Origin: Dechloromonas sp.
Lineage (GTDB): Bacteria; Pseudomonadota; Gammaproteobacteria; Burkholderiales; Rhodocyclaceae
Assembly (NCBI GenBank): GCA_013693915.1
Contig: CP059264.1
Location: 2,491,398-2,496,921 of the forward strand
Reading direction: 5' to 3'
Length of the DNA: 5,524 bases
In this document: positions 1 through 5,300 of the stretch, in pieces
Layout of the letters: each line of letters begins with the position of its first letter
How positions within the stretch are numbered: the stretch's first letter is position 1
Translations under genes and position numbers: made by a program
The notes under the pieces: generated by a model
What the model saw: the letters and a program-made list of their open reading frames with translations, nothing else
Told to the model about the DNA's origin: nothing
Databases searched by the model: none

Positions 1-207
1 GACGAGGTCACCCAGCGTCATCGGTCCCGAACAACGCTCCAGCCGGGCATGAATCAGCACCTCGACTTGGACGCGACGACCGCCCGCTGTGACGTTGGTC
101 GTGTGCCGCGTTCGATAATGGAAGTCCAGCACGTCGCAGACGTCGTCCCTCGCGAGCGCCGGACAGCACGGCACTTCCATCTCTTGCCTGTCTCCAGTTG
201 CGTTCAT
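1..207 (-). CDS. 5' end of an unrecognised protein gene, cut by the window edge
   Basis: A reading frame of 69 codons runs from an ATG at 207-205 to the left edge without a stop, so only the N-terminus is visible. I chose this start because a perfect AGGAGG lies 9 bases upstream (complement of 217-222). A nearer ATG at 213-211 opens a different frame that stops near base 8 and reads as low-quality, arginine-rich sequence. The visible protein begins MNATGDRQEMEVPCCPALAR, has no signal peptide or membrane segment, and alternates hydrophobic and polar residues in a way that suggests beta strands (VQVEVLIHARLERC, then GPMTLGDLV at the edge). It contains four cysteines in 69 residues, including a CC pair. 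I do not recognise the family with confidence and assign no function. The gene is divergent from the aminotransferase gene, and the 430 bases between them carry two palindromes that could regulate either one. Confidence 0.62.
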   Translation of the reverse strand, partial: MNATGDRQEMEVPCCPALARDDVCDVLDFHYRTRHTTNVTAGGRRVQVEVLIHARLERCSGPMTLGDLV

Positions 208-216
208 TGCGCATTG

Positions 217-222
217 CCTCCT
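217..222 (-). promoter_or_regulatory. Perfect Shine-Dalgarno (AGGAGG) that fixes the start at 207
   Basis: The minus strand reads AGGAGG here, followed by 9 bases and then the ATG at 207. This full anti-SD match supports the partial gene at the left edge over the competing frame whose ATG is only 3 bases away. Confidence 0.6.
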
Positions 223-340
223 GTGTAGATAGCCGGAATTCGAAGATGCAGGCTGAAGAATGCAAGCACCGTACCACCATCGATTTCATCGTCGATCCGG
301 GGCATTTGCAGTGCTGGCAGGCGGATTTCGCGGCGAAGTC

Positions 341-358
341 TGTCGCCAATTGGCGACA
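341..358. promoter_or_regulatory. Perfect 18-bp palindrome, probable operator (copy 1)
   Basis: TGTCGCCAATTGGCGACA reads identically on both strands with no mismatch and no loop, as expected for a dimeric helix-turn-helix regulator. It has no T-tract, so a terminator is unlikely. It recurs as a near copy at 406-423. I could not match it to a regulator I know: the TGT to ACA spacing is 12, whereas the NifA enhancer uses 10. Confidence 0.55.
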
Positions 359-405
359 CGATTGATCTCGATGCGCTCAACCCGATGATTTCTCGATATT
401 TTTGT

Positions 406-423
406 TATCGCCAATCGGCGACA
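406..423. promoter_or_regulatory. Near-copy of the 18-bp palindrome (copy 2)
   Basis: TATCGCCAATCGGCGACA differs from the perfect copy at two of 18 positions. Both copies are followed by CG, and they share the core TCGCCAAT-y-GGCGACACG. The centres are 65 bases apart, a little over six helical turns, so two dimers could sit on nearly the same DNA face and loop or act cooperatively. Which of the divergent genes is controlled is unknown. Confidence 0.52.
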
Positions 424-562
424 CGGCGATCCTCCCCATCCTGGCGAGACCGAAGGCACAGGAAGCAGTGGTGTTCCCGTGCCGGCAAGCATGGGGCGGC
501 ACGCCGGCATCGGGACGATGCTCCGATGTGACCTGCTAGCCCGCAAATCGTCTGCCTCCCTA

Positions 563-568
563 TAGAAT
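563..568 (+). promoter_or_regulatory. Candidate -10 element (TAGAAT) for the aminotransferase gene
   Basis: TAGAAT matches five of six bases of the sigma-70 -10 consensus and sits about 70 bases before the chosen GTG start at 638. No convincing -35 hexamer lies 16-18 bases upstream, so the call rests on one half of the promoter only. Confidence 0.28.
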
Positions 569-637
569 GTGCGCCTGACCAACAGCCTGCGCGAATGCCC
601 GGCGTTCCTGCAGCCACAGACCAATCCGGAGAGACCC

Positions 638-1765
638 GTGACCGCCCTTCTGCCCGACATCGACCCGCAAGGCCTTCTCGAATATTCGGTGGTGTATACC
701 GACCGCGCGCTGAACCACATGTCGCAGCGCTTCCAGGGGGTCATGAAGGACATCTCGCGCATCCTGAAACAGGTCTATAACGCCCCGGCCGCCGCCGTCG
801 TGCCGGGTAGCGGTACCTTCGGCATGGAGGCCGTGGCGCGGCAGTTCGCTAACGGCAAGAGGGTGCTGGTCATCCGCAACGGCTGGTTCAGCTTCCGCTG
901 GACGCAGATTCTCGAGATGGGGAAAATTCCCTCGGAAGCGATCGTGCTCAAGGCGCGGCAGATTGCGAGCGGCGCGCAGGCGCCATTCGCTCCGCCGCCG
1001 ATCGCCGAAGTCGTCGCCGCGATCCACGAACGGAAACCCGATGTCGTCTTCGTGCCGCACGTCGAGACCGCCTCGGGGATGATCCTGCCCGACGACTATC
1101 TGCACGCGGTCGGCGAGGCGGTGCGTGCCGTCGACGGCCTGTTCGTGCTCGATTGCGTCGCCTCGGGCACGGTGTGGGTCGACATGGTCGCGAGCAGGGT
1201 CGACGTCCTGATCAGCGCTCCGCAGAAGGGCTGGAGCGCTTCGCCCTGCTGCGCGCTGATCGCCCTCGGCGAACGCGCCCGCGCGCGGATCGACGCGACG
1301 ACCAGCAGCAGTTTCGCCTGCGACCTGAAGAAGTGGCTGCAGATCATGGAGTCCTACGAGGCCGGCGGCCACGCCTACCACGCGACCATGCCGACCGACG
1401 CGCTGGCCGCGATGCGCGACGTCATGCTCGAAACCGAAGCCTACGGTTTCGCCAGGGTCTGCCGCGAGCAGCAGGAACTCGGCCGCCGCGTGCGTCAACT
1501 GCTTGAAAGTCGGGGCTACCCCAGCGTCGCTGCCGAAGGGTTCAAGGCACCCGGCGTCGTTGTCAGCTACACGTCGGATCCGGACATCCAGAACGGCCGG
1601 AAATTCCTCGCGGTCGGGCTGCAGACCGCGGCCGGCGTGCCGCTGCAATGTGACGAGCCGCCGGAGTTCCGCACCTTCCGCATCGGCCTGTTCGGGCTGG
1701 AAAAGCTGCACAACCCGGAACGTACCGTCGACAACCTGGCCAAGGCGCTCGATGCGCTCGCCTGA
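638..1765 (+). CDS. Class V PLP-dependent aminotransferase, alanine-glyoxylate aminotransferase (AGT)-like
   Basis: This encodes a 375-aa cytosolic fold-type I PLP enzyme of the class V family that includes alanine/serine-glyoxylate aminotransferases. It transfers an amino group to a 2-oxoacid; the actual substrates cannot be read from sequence. Visible landmarks are a glycine-rich cofactor-phosphate region GSGTFGMEA (57-65), HVETASGM (141-148), Asp172 in VLDCVAS for the pyridine nitrogen, Lys197 in SAPQKGWS as the Schiff-base lysine, and Arg348 in FRIGLFG, matching the substrate-carboxylate arginine of AGT. The 25-residue Asp-Lys spacing and the total length are normal for the family. I prefer the GTG at 638 because GGAGAG lies just upstream; an in-frame GTG at 569 would add 23 residues but overlaps the -10-like element and lacks a good ribosome site. 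The stop overlaps the next gene by 14 bases, so the two are probably co-transcribed. Confidence 0.93.
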   Translation: MTALLPDIDPQGLLEYSVVYTDRALNHMSQRFQGVMKDISRILKQVYNAPAAAVVPGSGTFGMEAVARQFANGKRVLVIRNGWFSFRWTQILEMGKIPSEAIVLKARQIASGAQAPFAPPPIAEVVAAIHERKPDVVFVPHVETASGMILPDDYLHAVGEAVRAVDGLFVLDCVASGTVWVDMVASRVDVLISAPQKGWSASPCCALIALGERARARIDATTSSSFACDLKKWLQIMESYEAGGHAYHATMPTDALAAMRDVMLETEAYGFARVCREQQELGRRVRQLLESRGYPSVAAEGFKAPGVVVSYTSDPDIQNGRKFLAVGLQTAAGVPLQCDEPPEFRTFRIGLFGLEKLHNPERTVDNLAKALDALA

Positions 1766-3017
1766 AGCCTCGCCCCCGCCACGTCCGACGGTCCGCTGCG
1801 CCGTTCTCGCCGCCTTTCTCGCGGTTGCCGGCAGCCCTTGCCTGGCGCAGTCACAGGCGGAGTTCACCAGTTGCCTCGCGCGCCTGCAGCCGGCGGCGCA
1901 GCGCAGCGGTGTCCGCCCCGACAGTTACAGCCGCCACACCGATGGCGTGCAGGCCGACTTCGGCATTCTCGACAAGCTCAACTACCAGCCGGAATTCAGA
2001 CTGCCGATCTGGGACTACCTCGCCGCGCTGGTGGACGACGAGCGCATCGTCGACGGCAAGGCCGGTCTCGCCCGCCACGCCGACGTGCTGCAACGCATTC
2101 AGGCAGCCTACGGGGTCGACCCGGCAACCGTCGTGGCGGTCTGGGGCGTCGAGAGCAATTACGGGCGGATCACCGGCAAGTACCCGCTGGTCCAGGCACT
2201 GGGCACGCTTTCCTGTTTCGGCCGGCGCCAGGGCTATTTCCAGGGCGAGTTCTACGCCGCGCTGCGCATTCTCCAGCGCGGCGACATCGCGCCCGATCGC
2301 CTCAACGGCTCGTGGGCCGGCGCCTTCGGCCACACCCAGTTCATGCCGGCCACTTACGAGCGACTGGCCGTCGATTTCGATGGCGATGGGCGACGCGACC
2401 TGGTCGACAACAGCGACGATGCGCTGGCATCGACGGCCAACTTCCTGCGCAAGGGCGGCTGGCAGAGCGGTCTGCCGTGGGGCTTCGAGGTGCGCCTGCC
2501 GGCCGGCTTCGACCCCGCGCTCGCCGGTCGCAAGAACAAGCGTCCCGCAAGTGACTGGGCAGCGCGTGGCATCGTCGCGGTCGACGGTCGTACACTGGCC
2601 AATTCCGGACTGGCCGACGGCGAGCGCACGGCCATCCTGCTGCCGGCCGGCGTGCGCGGCCCGGCCTTCATCGTCACCCCCAATTTCGACGTCATCTACG
2701 GCTACAACGCCGCCGAGAGCTACGGCCTGGCCATTGCCCACCTCTCCGACCGTTTGCGTGGCGGGCCGCCCTTCGCCACGCCGTGGCCGACCGACGACCC
2801 CGGACTGTCGCGTGCCGAGCGCCGCGAACTGCAGACCCTGCTTGCGGCGCGCGGCCATGACATCGGCGCGATCGACGGCATGCTCGGCGACAAGAGCCGC
2901 GTCGCTGTCAGGCTGGAGCAGTCCCGGCTTGGCCAGCCGGTGAGCGGGCGCGGCGGCCAGAAGCTGCTTCAGGCCCTGCGCGCCGAAGGTGATGCACAGC
3001 TGCCGGCCGGCCGGTGA
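1752..3017 (+). CDS. Secreted lytic murein transglycosylase, MltB family, with C-terminal peptidoglycan-binding domain
   Basis: This encodes a 421-aa periplasmic enzyme that cleaves the MurNAc-GlcNAc bond of peptidoglycan with formation of 1,6-anhydroMurNAc. The N-terminus has a Sec signal peptide: a basic start, a hydrophobic core (about 16-27) and a likely signal peptidase I site after SPCLA (residue 32). The cysteines there do not form a proper lipobox, so it is probably soluble, unlike E. coli MltB. The catalytic domain (about 34-335) shows Glu134 in WGVESNYGR as the expected acid, GAFGHTQFMPATY (190-202), and a DFDGDGRRD loop (208-216) corresponding to the EF-hand-like loop of the family. 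Residues 352-410 form a PG_binding_1-type module (IDGMLGDKSR). The ATG at 1752 has AAGG six bases upstream and starts inside the aminotransferase gene, suggesting translational coupling. The enzyme looks intact. Confidence 0.95.
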   Translation: MRSPEASPPPRPTVRCAVLAAFLAVAGSPCLAQSQAEFTSCLARLQPAAQRSGVRPDSYSRHTDGVQADFGILDKLNYQPEFRLPIWDYLAALVDDERIVDGKAGLARHADVLQRIQAAYGVDPATVVAVWGVESNYGRITGKYPLVQALGTLSCFGRRQGYFQGEFYAALRILQRGDIAPDRLNGSWAGAFGHTQFMPATYERLAVDFDGDGRRDLVDNSDDALASTANFLRKGGWQSGLPWGFEVRLPAGFDPALAGRKNKRPASDWAARGIVAVDGRTLANSGLADGERTAILLPAGVRGPAFIVTPNFDVIYGYNAAESYGLAIAHLSDRLRGGPPFATPWPTDDPGLSRAERRELQTLLAARGHDIGAIDGMLGDKSRVAVRLEQSRLGQPVSGRGGQKLLQALRAEGDAQLPAGR

Positions 3018-3354
3018 AGACGAAAGGCAACGGGCCGCAGAAGCTTTATCGCCCCCGCGGGTGCATTCTCCTGCCCGTGATCCTCGTGGGTCTCGGGTGA
3101 CCGTCGTTCCGGGGACGTCGACCAGCCTCCACCGCCGCAGGGATGTCGCGTCCGGCGCCGCGCAGGAACACCGCGGCCAGTTCACGCGCGGTGAGACCGA
3201 CTGCTATCCACCCTCGCCCCGCCGGGCCCGATCCCGATCACATTGATCCTGGGAAGGAACCGGTTTGCAGGCCGCCCGGTTGCGGTCACGGATCCGGGGC
3301 GTCAGCCGACTGTCGCGGTGCACAGCGAAAGATGATCCGTTTTCATGGTCGACC

Positions 3355-3385
3355 GCACCGACTCGTCCGTAGCATCGGTCGGTGC
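3355..3385. repeat. Inverted repeat GCACCGAC / GTCGGTGC with 15-base loop
   Basis: The arms at 3355-3362 and 3378-3385 are perfectly complementary, and a separate palindrome GGTCGACC abuts at 3347-3354. There is no T-tract, so it is not an obvious intrinsic terminator. It lies about 40 bases upstream of the -10-like element of the secreted-protein gene, where a regulator site would fit. Chance occurrence in GC-rich DNA is also possible. Confidence 0.35.
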
Positions 3386-3422
3386 AAGCACTCCAAGCCT
3401 TCCGGGATGTCGCTCCTTCCCG

Positions 3423-3428
3423 TATCAT
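3423..3428 (+). promoter_or_regulatory. Candidate -10 element (TATCAT) for the small secreted-protein gene
   Basis: TATCAT matches five of six consensus bases and would start transcription near 3435, giving a leader of about 60 bases to the ATG at 3497. The hexamer 17 bases upstream (TTCCGG) is a poor -35, so the promoter call is tentative. Confidence 0.3.
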
Positions 3429-3496
3429 CCGCCGCTTCACTGTCGACTTTCCCGCATCCGGCCGTCGGGCCAGATGCTTCTTCCGAGGAATACCAC

Positions 3497-3796
3497 ATGA
3501 AGAAACGCCTTGTTGCCGCATTGATCGCCGGCGCTCCCCTGCTGGCTCCTGCCAGCGAGATCAACGTCAATGTCGGCAGCGTGCGCGTGCAGGCGCCGGG
3601 TGTCTCCGTGACCTTCGGCAGCCGCAACGACCGGGGCTACTACTGGGACGGCTACGGCTGGCGCGAGCCCGCCTACTGGAAACTGCACAACGGGCCGAAG
3701 GGCCAGAAGTACTACACTGGCCACGGCAGCAACGGCGTCCCACATCAGGGCGGCGGGCATTGTCCGCCGGGTCAGGCCAAGAAAGGGAATTGCTGA
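3497..3796 (+). CDS. Small secreted protein, DUF2502-like, with CPPGQAKKGNC tail
   Basis: This encodes 99 residues with a clear Sec signal peptide: MKKR, a hydrophobic core, and a probable cleavage after LAPA (residue 19). The start is the ATG preceded by GAGGAA with a 6-base spacer; the frame is open further upstream but that part is not protein-like. The mature protein has a short beta-like segment (EINVNVGSVRVQ), then an aromatic, glycine-rich region RGYYWDGYGWREPAYWKLHN (46-65) resembling the DUF2502 family of small periplasmic proteins such as E. coli YpeC. It ends in HCPPGQAKKGNC (88-99), a tail seen in other small exported proteins, whose two cysteines could form a disulfide. The function of the family is unknown to me. 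It appears to be a single-gene unit, convergent with the glycosyltransferase remnant downstream. Confidence 0.85.
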   Translation: MKKRLVAALIAGAPLLAPASEINVNVGSVRVQAPGVSVTFGSRNDRGYYWDGYGWREPAYWKLHNGPKGQKYYTGHGSNGVPHQGGGHCPPGQAKKGNC

Positions 3797-3890
3797 GTCC
3801 AGCGCCCGCCCGGTAAAGACGCGCCAGCACCACCCAGCCCTGCTCGATTGGCGCCACGCTCCGAAGAGTTGCGGTATTCGCGCGGCAAGC

Positions 3891-4187
3891 GGCCAGCTTC
3901 TCGGTTTGGTGATGCGTACCGATGAAGTTTTCGATGGCGAGGTGGCAGCGGTAATCAAGCAGGCAATCCGCCTTGTCATCGAGCAGGCCGGCGGTGTGGC
4001 GGCCGAAGGTGTCGAGTTCGGGCATCTGTCCGACCAGCCAGCGCATGAAGCCGGCCCGATGATGGTGCAGGGTGCGGCGCATCGCCTTGGGAGAATGCAC
4101 CATCGAGATGCTGCGGCCCTCGTCTTTCGGCGGCCTGTCAAGCATCCGGCTGAACCGGACGCTTTCGCGGCTGCCGCAGGCCGGGAA
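3891..4187 (-). pseudogene. Decayed fragment of a family 10 glycosyltransferase (fucosyltransferase type)
   Basis: The minus-strand frame from a stop at 4190-4188 down to about 3891 reads as the middle of a GT10 (alpha-1,3-fucosyltransferase-type) catalytic domain. Landmarks are ISMVHSPKAMRRTLHHHR (about 4109-4056), MPELDTFGRH (about 4025-3996), DDKADCLLDYR (about 3977-3945) and HLAIENFIGTHHQTEKL (about 3944-3894), which corresponds to the GDP-sugar-binding motif YKFxLxFENSxxxDYVTEK. Family members carry a further roughly 100 residues after this motif and a whole N-terminal domain before it. Here similarity stops abruptly after TEKLA, and upstream a stop codon and frame changes follow at once. 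The frame that continues below 3890 is antisense to the secreted-protein gene and not GT10-like. A tryptophan or tyrosine usual before TEK is Gln here. I judge it a nonfunctional remnant; the ATG at 4145 is in frame but not a natural start. Confidence 0.7.
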
Positions 4188-4381
4188 TCACTTCTTCCGG
4201 CACCGATCGGTCATTGGTGATCAGCGCCTCAGGCACGGACACCCCTTCCGGCATCTGCTACGCATCCCTGTTCCTTTCAACCGCGATTCGCATGCCCCAC
4301 ACACTAATTCTGACAGGCTCCCCTGCAGCATCCACCGCCACCGACTGAAAGGCCGCCAGTCATTACAAGCAAGTAGTACGG

Positions 4382-5082
4382 TCACGGCATTGCCTGCCCG
4401 ATGAACATCCCGTGCTCATTTCGGATGTCGCCGGACAGAATGCTTGATGTCCAGAGGTGGAGAGAACACCCCTCGCGCCTTCCCCCATATCGCACTGTTG
4501 AAATCGAGGCGTCGAGGGCTCGCAGACCAGCACGCCGGGAGGCTTCTTCAAACAACCTGACCAGCTTTACCGTGGCACCTATCGGCTTACCGGTCACCCG
4601 TTCGACATACCGCTTGATGTGGATGTCGGGCTTGACGGTGTTCGCCCCAAACAGCACGCGAAGGTATTGCCATCCAGTGACTCCGAAACCGTCAACGCGA
4701 ACCTGCCTGTATCCCCCGGGTCGGCAGACCTGGCCCATTCGCGCAAATCCCCAACTGTCGTGAGGTAGTCCACCACAGCCATCAGGATCTCTGCACGTTT
4801 CGCATGATTGTATCCAAGATGCAGTTGCACAAACTCATGCGGAGATGCACAGGCTCTCATCATGAACTGCAATTCCGCCACACTGGTTACCCCGGGGTGC
4901 TCCTGTACGAACCGCATTACTCGCGGAAGCACAAACCTATCGTAGTCGCGGTTCAGGGACAGAACGCAATCGATGACGCATGCCGCATCGGATCTGTTCA
5001 AGGCATGGTCTGCGGACGTTTCGACCTCCCGATAATCGCGAAGCATCGCATTGGCAAGGGCATTCACAAGGCTGACGTTCAT
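4382..5082 (-). pseudogene. HhH-GPD-like (DNA glycosylase fold) protein gene, split by a one-base frameshift
   Basis: Two overlapping minus frames are halves of one gene. The first starts at ATG 5082 (AAGGA six bases upstream) and reads sensibly to about 4713; the second continues from about 4711 to the stop at 4382. Adding one base at the CCCCC run 4713-4717 joins ARSADPG to YRQVRVDGFG and gives a 233-aa protein. In that numbering, VDGFGVTGWQYLRVLFG (130-146) resembles a helix-hairpin-helix and KPDIHIKRYV (151-160) resembles the catalytic-aspartate segment of HhH-GPD base-excision glycosylases (VDTHIFRV in endonuclease III), making Asp153 the candidate catalytic residue. There is no cluster of cysteines for an iron-sulfur centre. 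The substrate is unknown. GC is low for the window (29 of 60 at 4801-4860), suggesting transfer. The break may be a true mutation or an assembly indel. The gene is translationally coupled to the small ORF before it. Confidence 0.72.
4709..4720 (-). other. Frameshift site at a five-base homopolymer
   Basis: On the plus strand the stretch is GTATCCCCCGGG. On the minus strand the first frame reads CCG GGG GAT ACA and the second reads GGA TAC AGG. One extra G in the GGGGG run, or one extra T (GATTAC), restores a continuous protein (PGGYRQ or PGDYRQ). Nothing resembles a canonical -1 slippery heptamer followed by a structure, so an accidental indel is the simplest reading. Confidence 0.62.
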
Positions 5083-5183
5083 CACCTTTCCTTATCTCCA
5101 CTTAAAAGAACTGAACCATGAAACAGGCGCCGGCGACGTTTCAATTCGCGGTGGACATCAATGAACTGGATCGTTGCGATCAT
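5082..5183 (-). CDS. 33-aa small ORF translationally coupled to the HhH-GPD-like gene
   Basis: The ATG at 5183 is preceded by AGGAG with a 6-base spacer (complement of 5190-5194), a strong ribosome site. The frame ends in TGA whose last A is the first base of the ATG at 5082, giving the TGATG arrangement typical of translational coupling. The peptide is MIATIQFIDVHRELKRRRRL followed by FHGSVLLSGDKER; it has a central basic run KRRRR, no signal peptide and no membrane helix. I do not recognise it. It could be a leader peptide that passes ribosomes to the downstream gene, a small partner protein, or the remainder of a larger decayed gene. The last codons also carry the AAGGA ribosome site of the next gene. 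The frame upstream of 5183 is antisense to the lipoprotein gene and is not part of it. Confidence 0.5.
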   Translation of the reverse strand: MIATIQFIDVHRELKRRRRLFHGSVLLSGDKER

Positions 5184-5238
5184 TTTGAACTCCTGTCGTT
5201 GCTGCCTGACAAGTATCCAGAATGGACTTGCAGTCGTC

Positions 5239-5267
5239 TTGACCCTACACGTCATTCGCGTGATCAT
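5239..5267 (+). promoter_or_regulatory. Candidate sigma-70 promoter for the lipoprotein gene
   Basis: TTGACC (5239-5244, five of six -35 matches) is followed after exactly 17 bases by GATCAT (5262-5267, four of six -10 matches). Transcription would begin near 5274, leaving a leader of about 27 bases that contains the GGAG ribosome site at 5292-5295. The fit of spacing and position is good, but the -10 is mediocre. Confidence 0.38.
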
Positions 5268-5300
5268 TTGCGCCAGCCGGATTCCGTCCACGGAGTTCTG

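Larger units (their letters stand above)
208..637. other. Divergent intergenic region without a gene
   Basis: These 430 bases separate the minus-strand partial gene from the plus-strand aminotransferase gene. Open frames here are short or lie antisense to one another, and none has protein-like composition with a ribosome binding site. The region holds two matching 18-bp palindromes (341-358, 406-423), an AT-richer stretch between them (385-408), a small 6-bp hairpin GCATCG-GGA-CGATGC at 508-522, and a -10-like hexamer near 563. No rho-independent terminator is visible. The arrangement fits a shared bidirectional control region, but no transcription start can be proved from sequence. Confidence 0.6.
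3018..3496. other. 479-base intergenic stretch without a convincing gene
   Basis: Several frames are open here, on both strands, but all translate to arginine-, proline- and serine-rich sequence typical of antisense or noncoding GC-rich DNA, and none has a ribosome site with a sensible start. A plus frame runs without a stop into the secreted-protein gene, but its true start is the ATG at 3497. The stretch contains an 8-bp inverted repeat with a 15-base loop (3355-3385) and a -10-like TATCAT at 3423. No T-tailed terminator follows the transglycosylase stop at 3017. Confidence 0.55.

Noticed and set aside
351..365. Possible sigma-54 promoter (TGGCGACACGATTGA)
   Set aside because: GG is followed at the right spacing by GA rather than the invariant GC, and the match lies inside the palindrome; not supportable.
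569..637. In-frame GTG at 569 as an earlier start for the aminotransferase
   Set aside because: It lies directly on a -10-like hexamer, has no good ribosome site, and the added residues do not resemble the family N-terminus; GTG 638 has GGAGAG upstream.
560..1867. Long minus-strand open frame (435 codons) opposite the aminotransferase gene
   Set aside because: It is the antisense shadow of a GC-rich gene with strong family motifs on the plus strand; its translation is rich in Arg, Asp, Gly and His without recognisable domains.
1851..3185. Long minus-strand open frame (444 codons) opposite the lytic transglycosylase gene
   Set aside because: Antisense shadow: the plus strand carries the catalytic-Glu, GAFGHTQFMPATY and peptidoglycan-binding motifs.
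3018..3240. Minus-strand frame reading ...LTARELAAVFLRGAGRDIP...
   Set aside because: It looks mildly protein-like but has no ATG or GTG start and no ribosome site between its bounding stops; probably chance, or at most unrecognisable debris.
3143..3496. N-terminal extension of the 99-aa secreted protein
   Set aside because: The frame is open, but the sequence is low-complexity Arg/Pro/Ser and would bury a clear signal peptide; ATG 3497 has its own GAGGAA.
4343..4361. GACTG...CAGTC hairpin downstream of the glycosylase-like gene as a terminator
   Set aside because: Only a 5-bp stem and no T-tract on the minus strand.
5118..5300. Earlier ATG at 5118 in frame with the lipoprotein, or a separate small gene there
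   Set aside because: Weak ribosome site, the translation is not protein-like, and it would place the lipoprotein signal in the interior; the opposite strand carries the better-supported small ORF.
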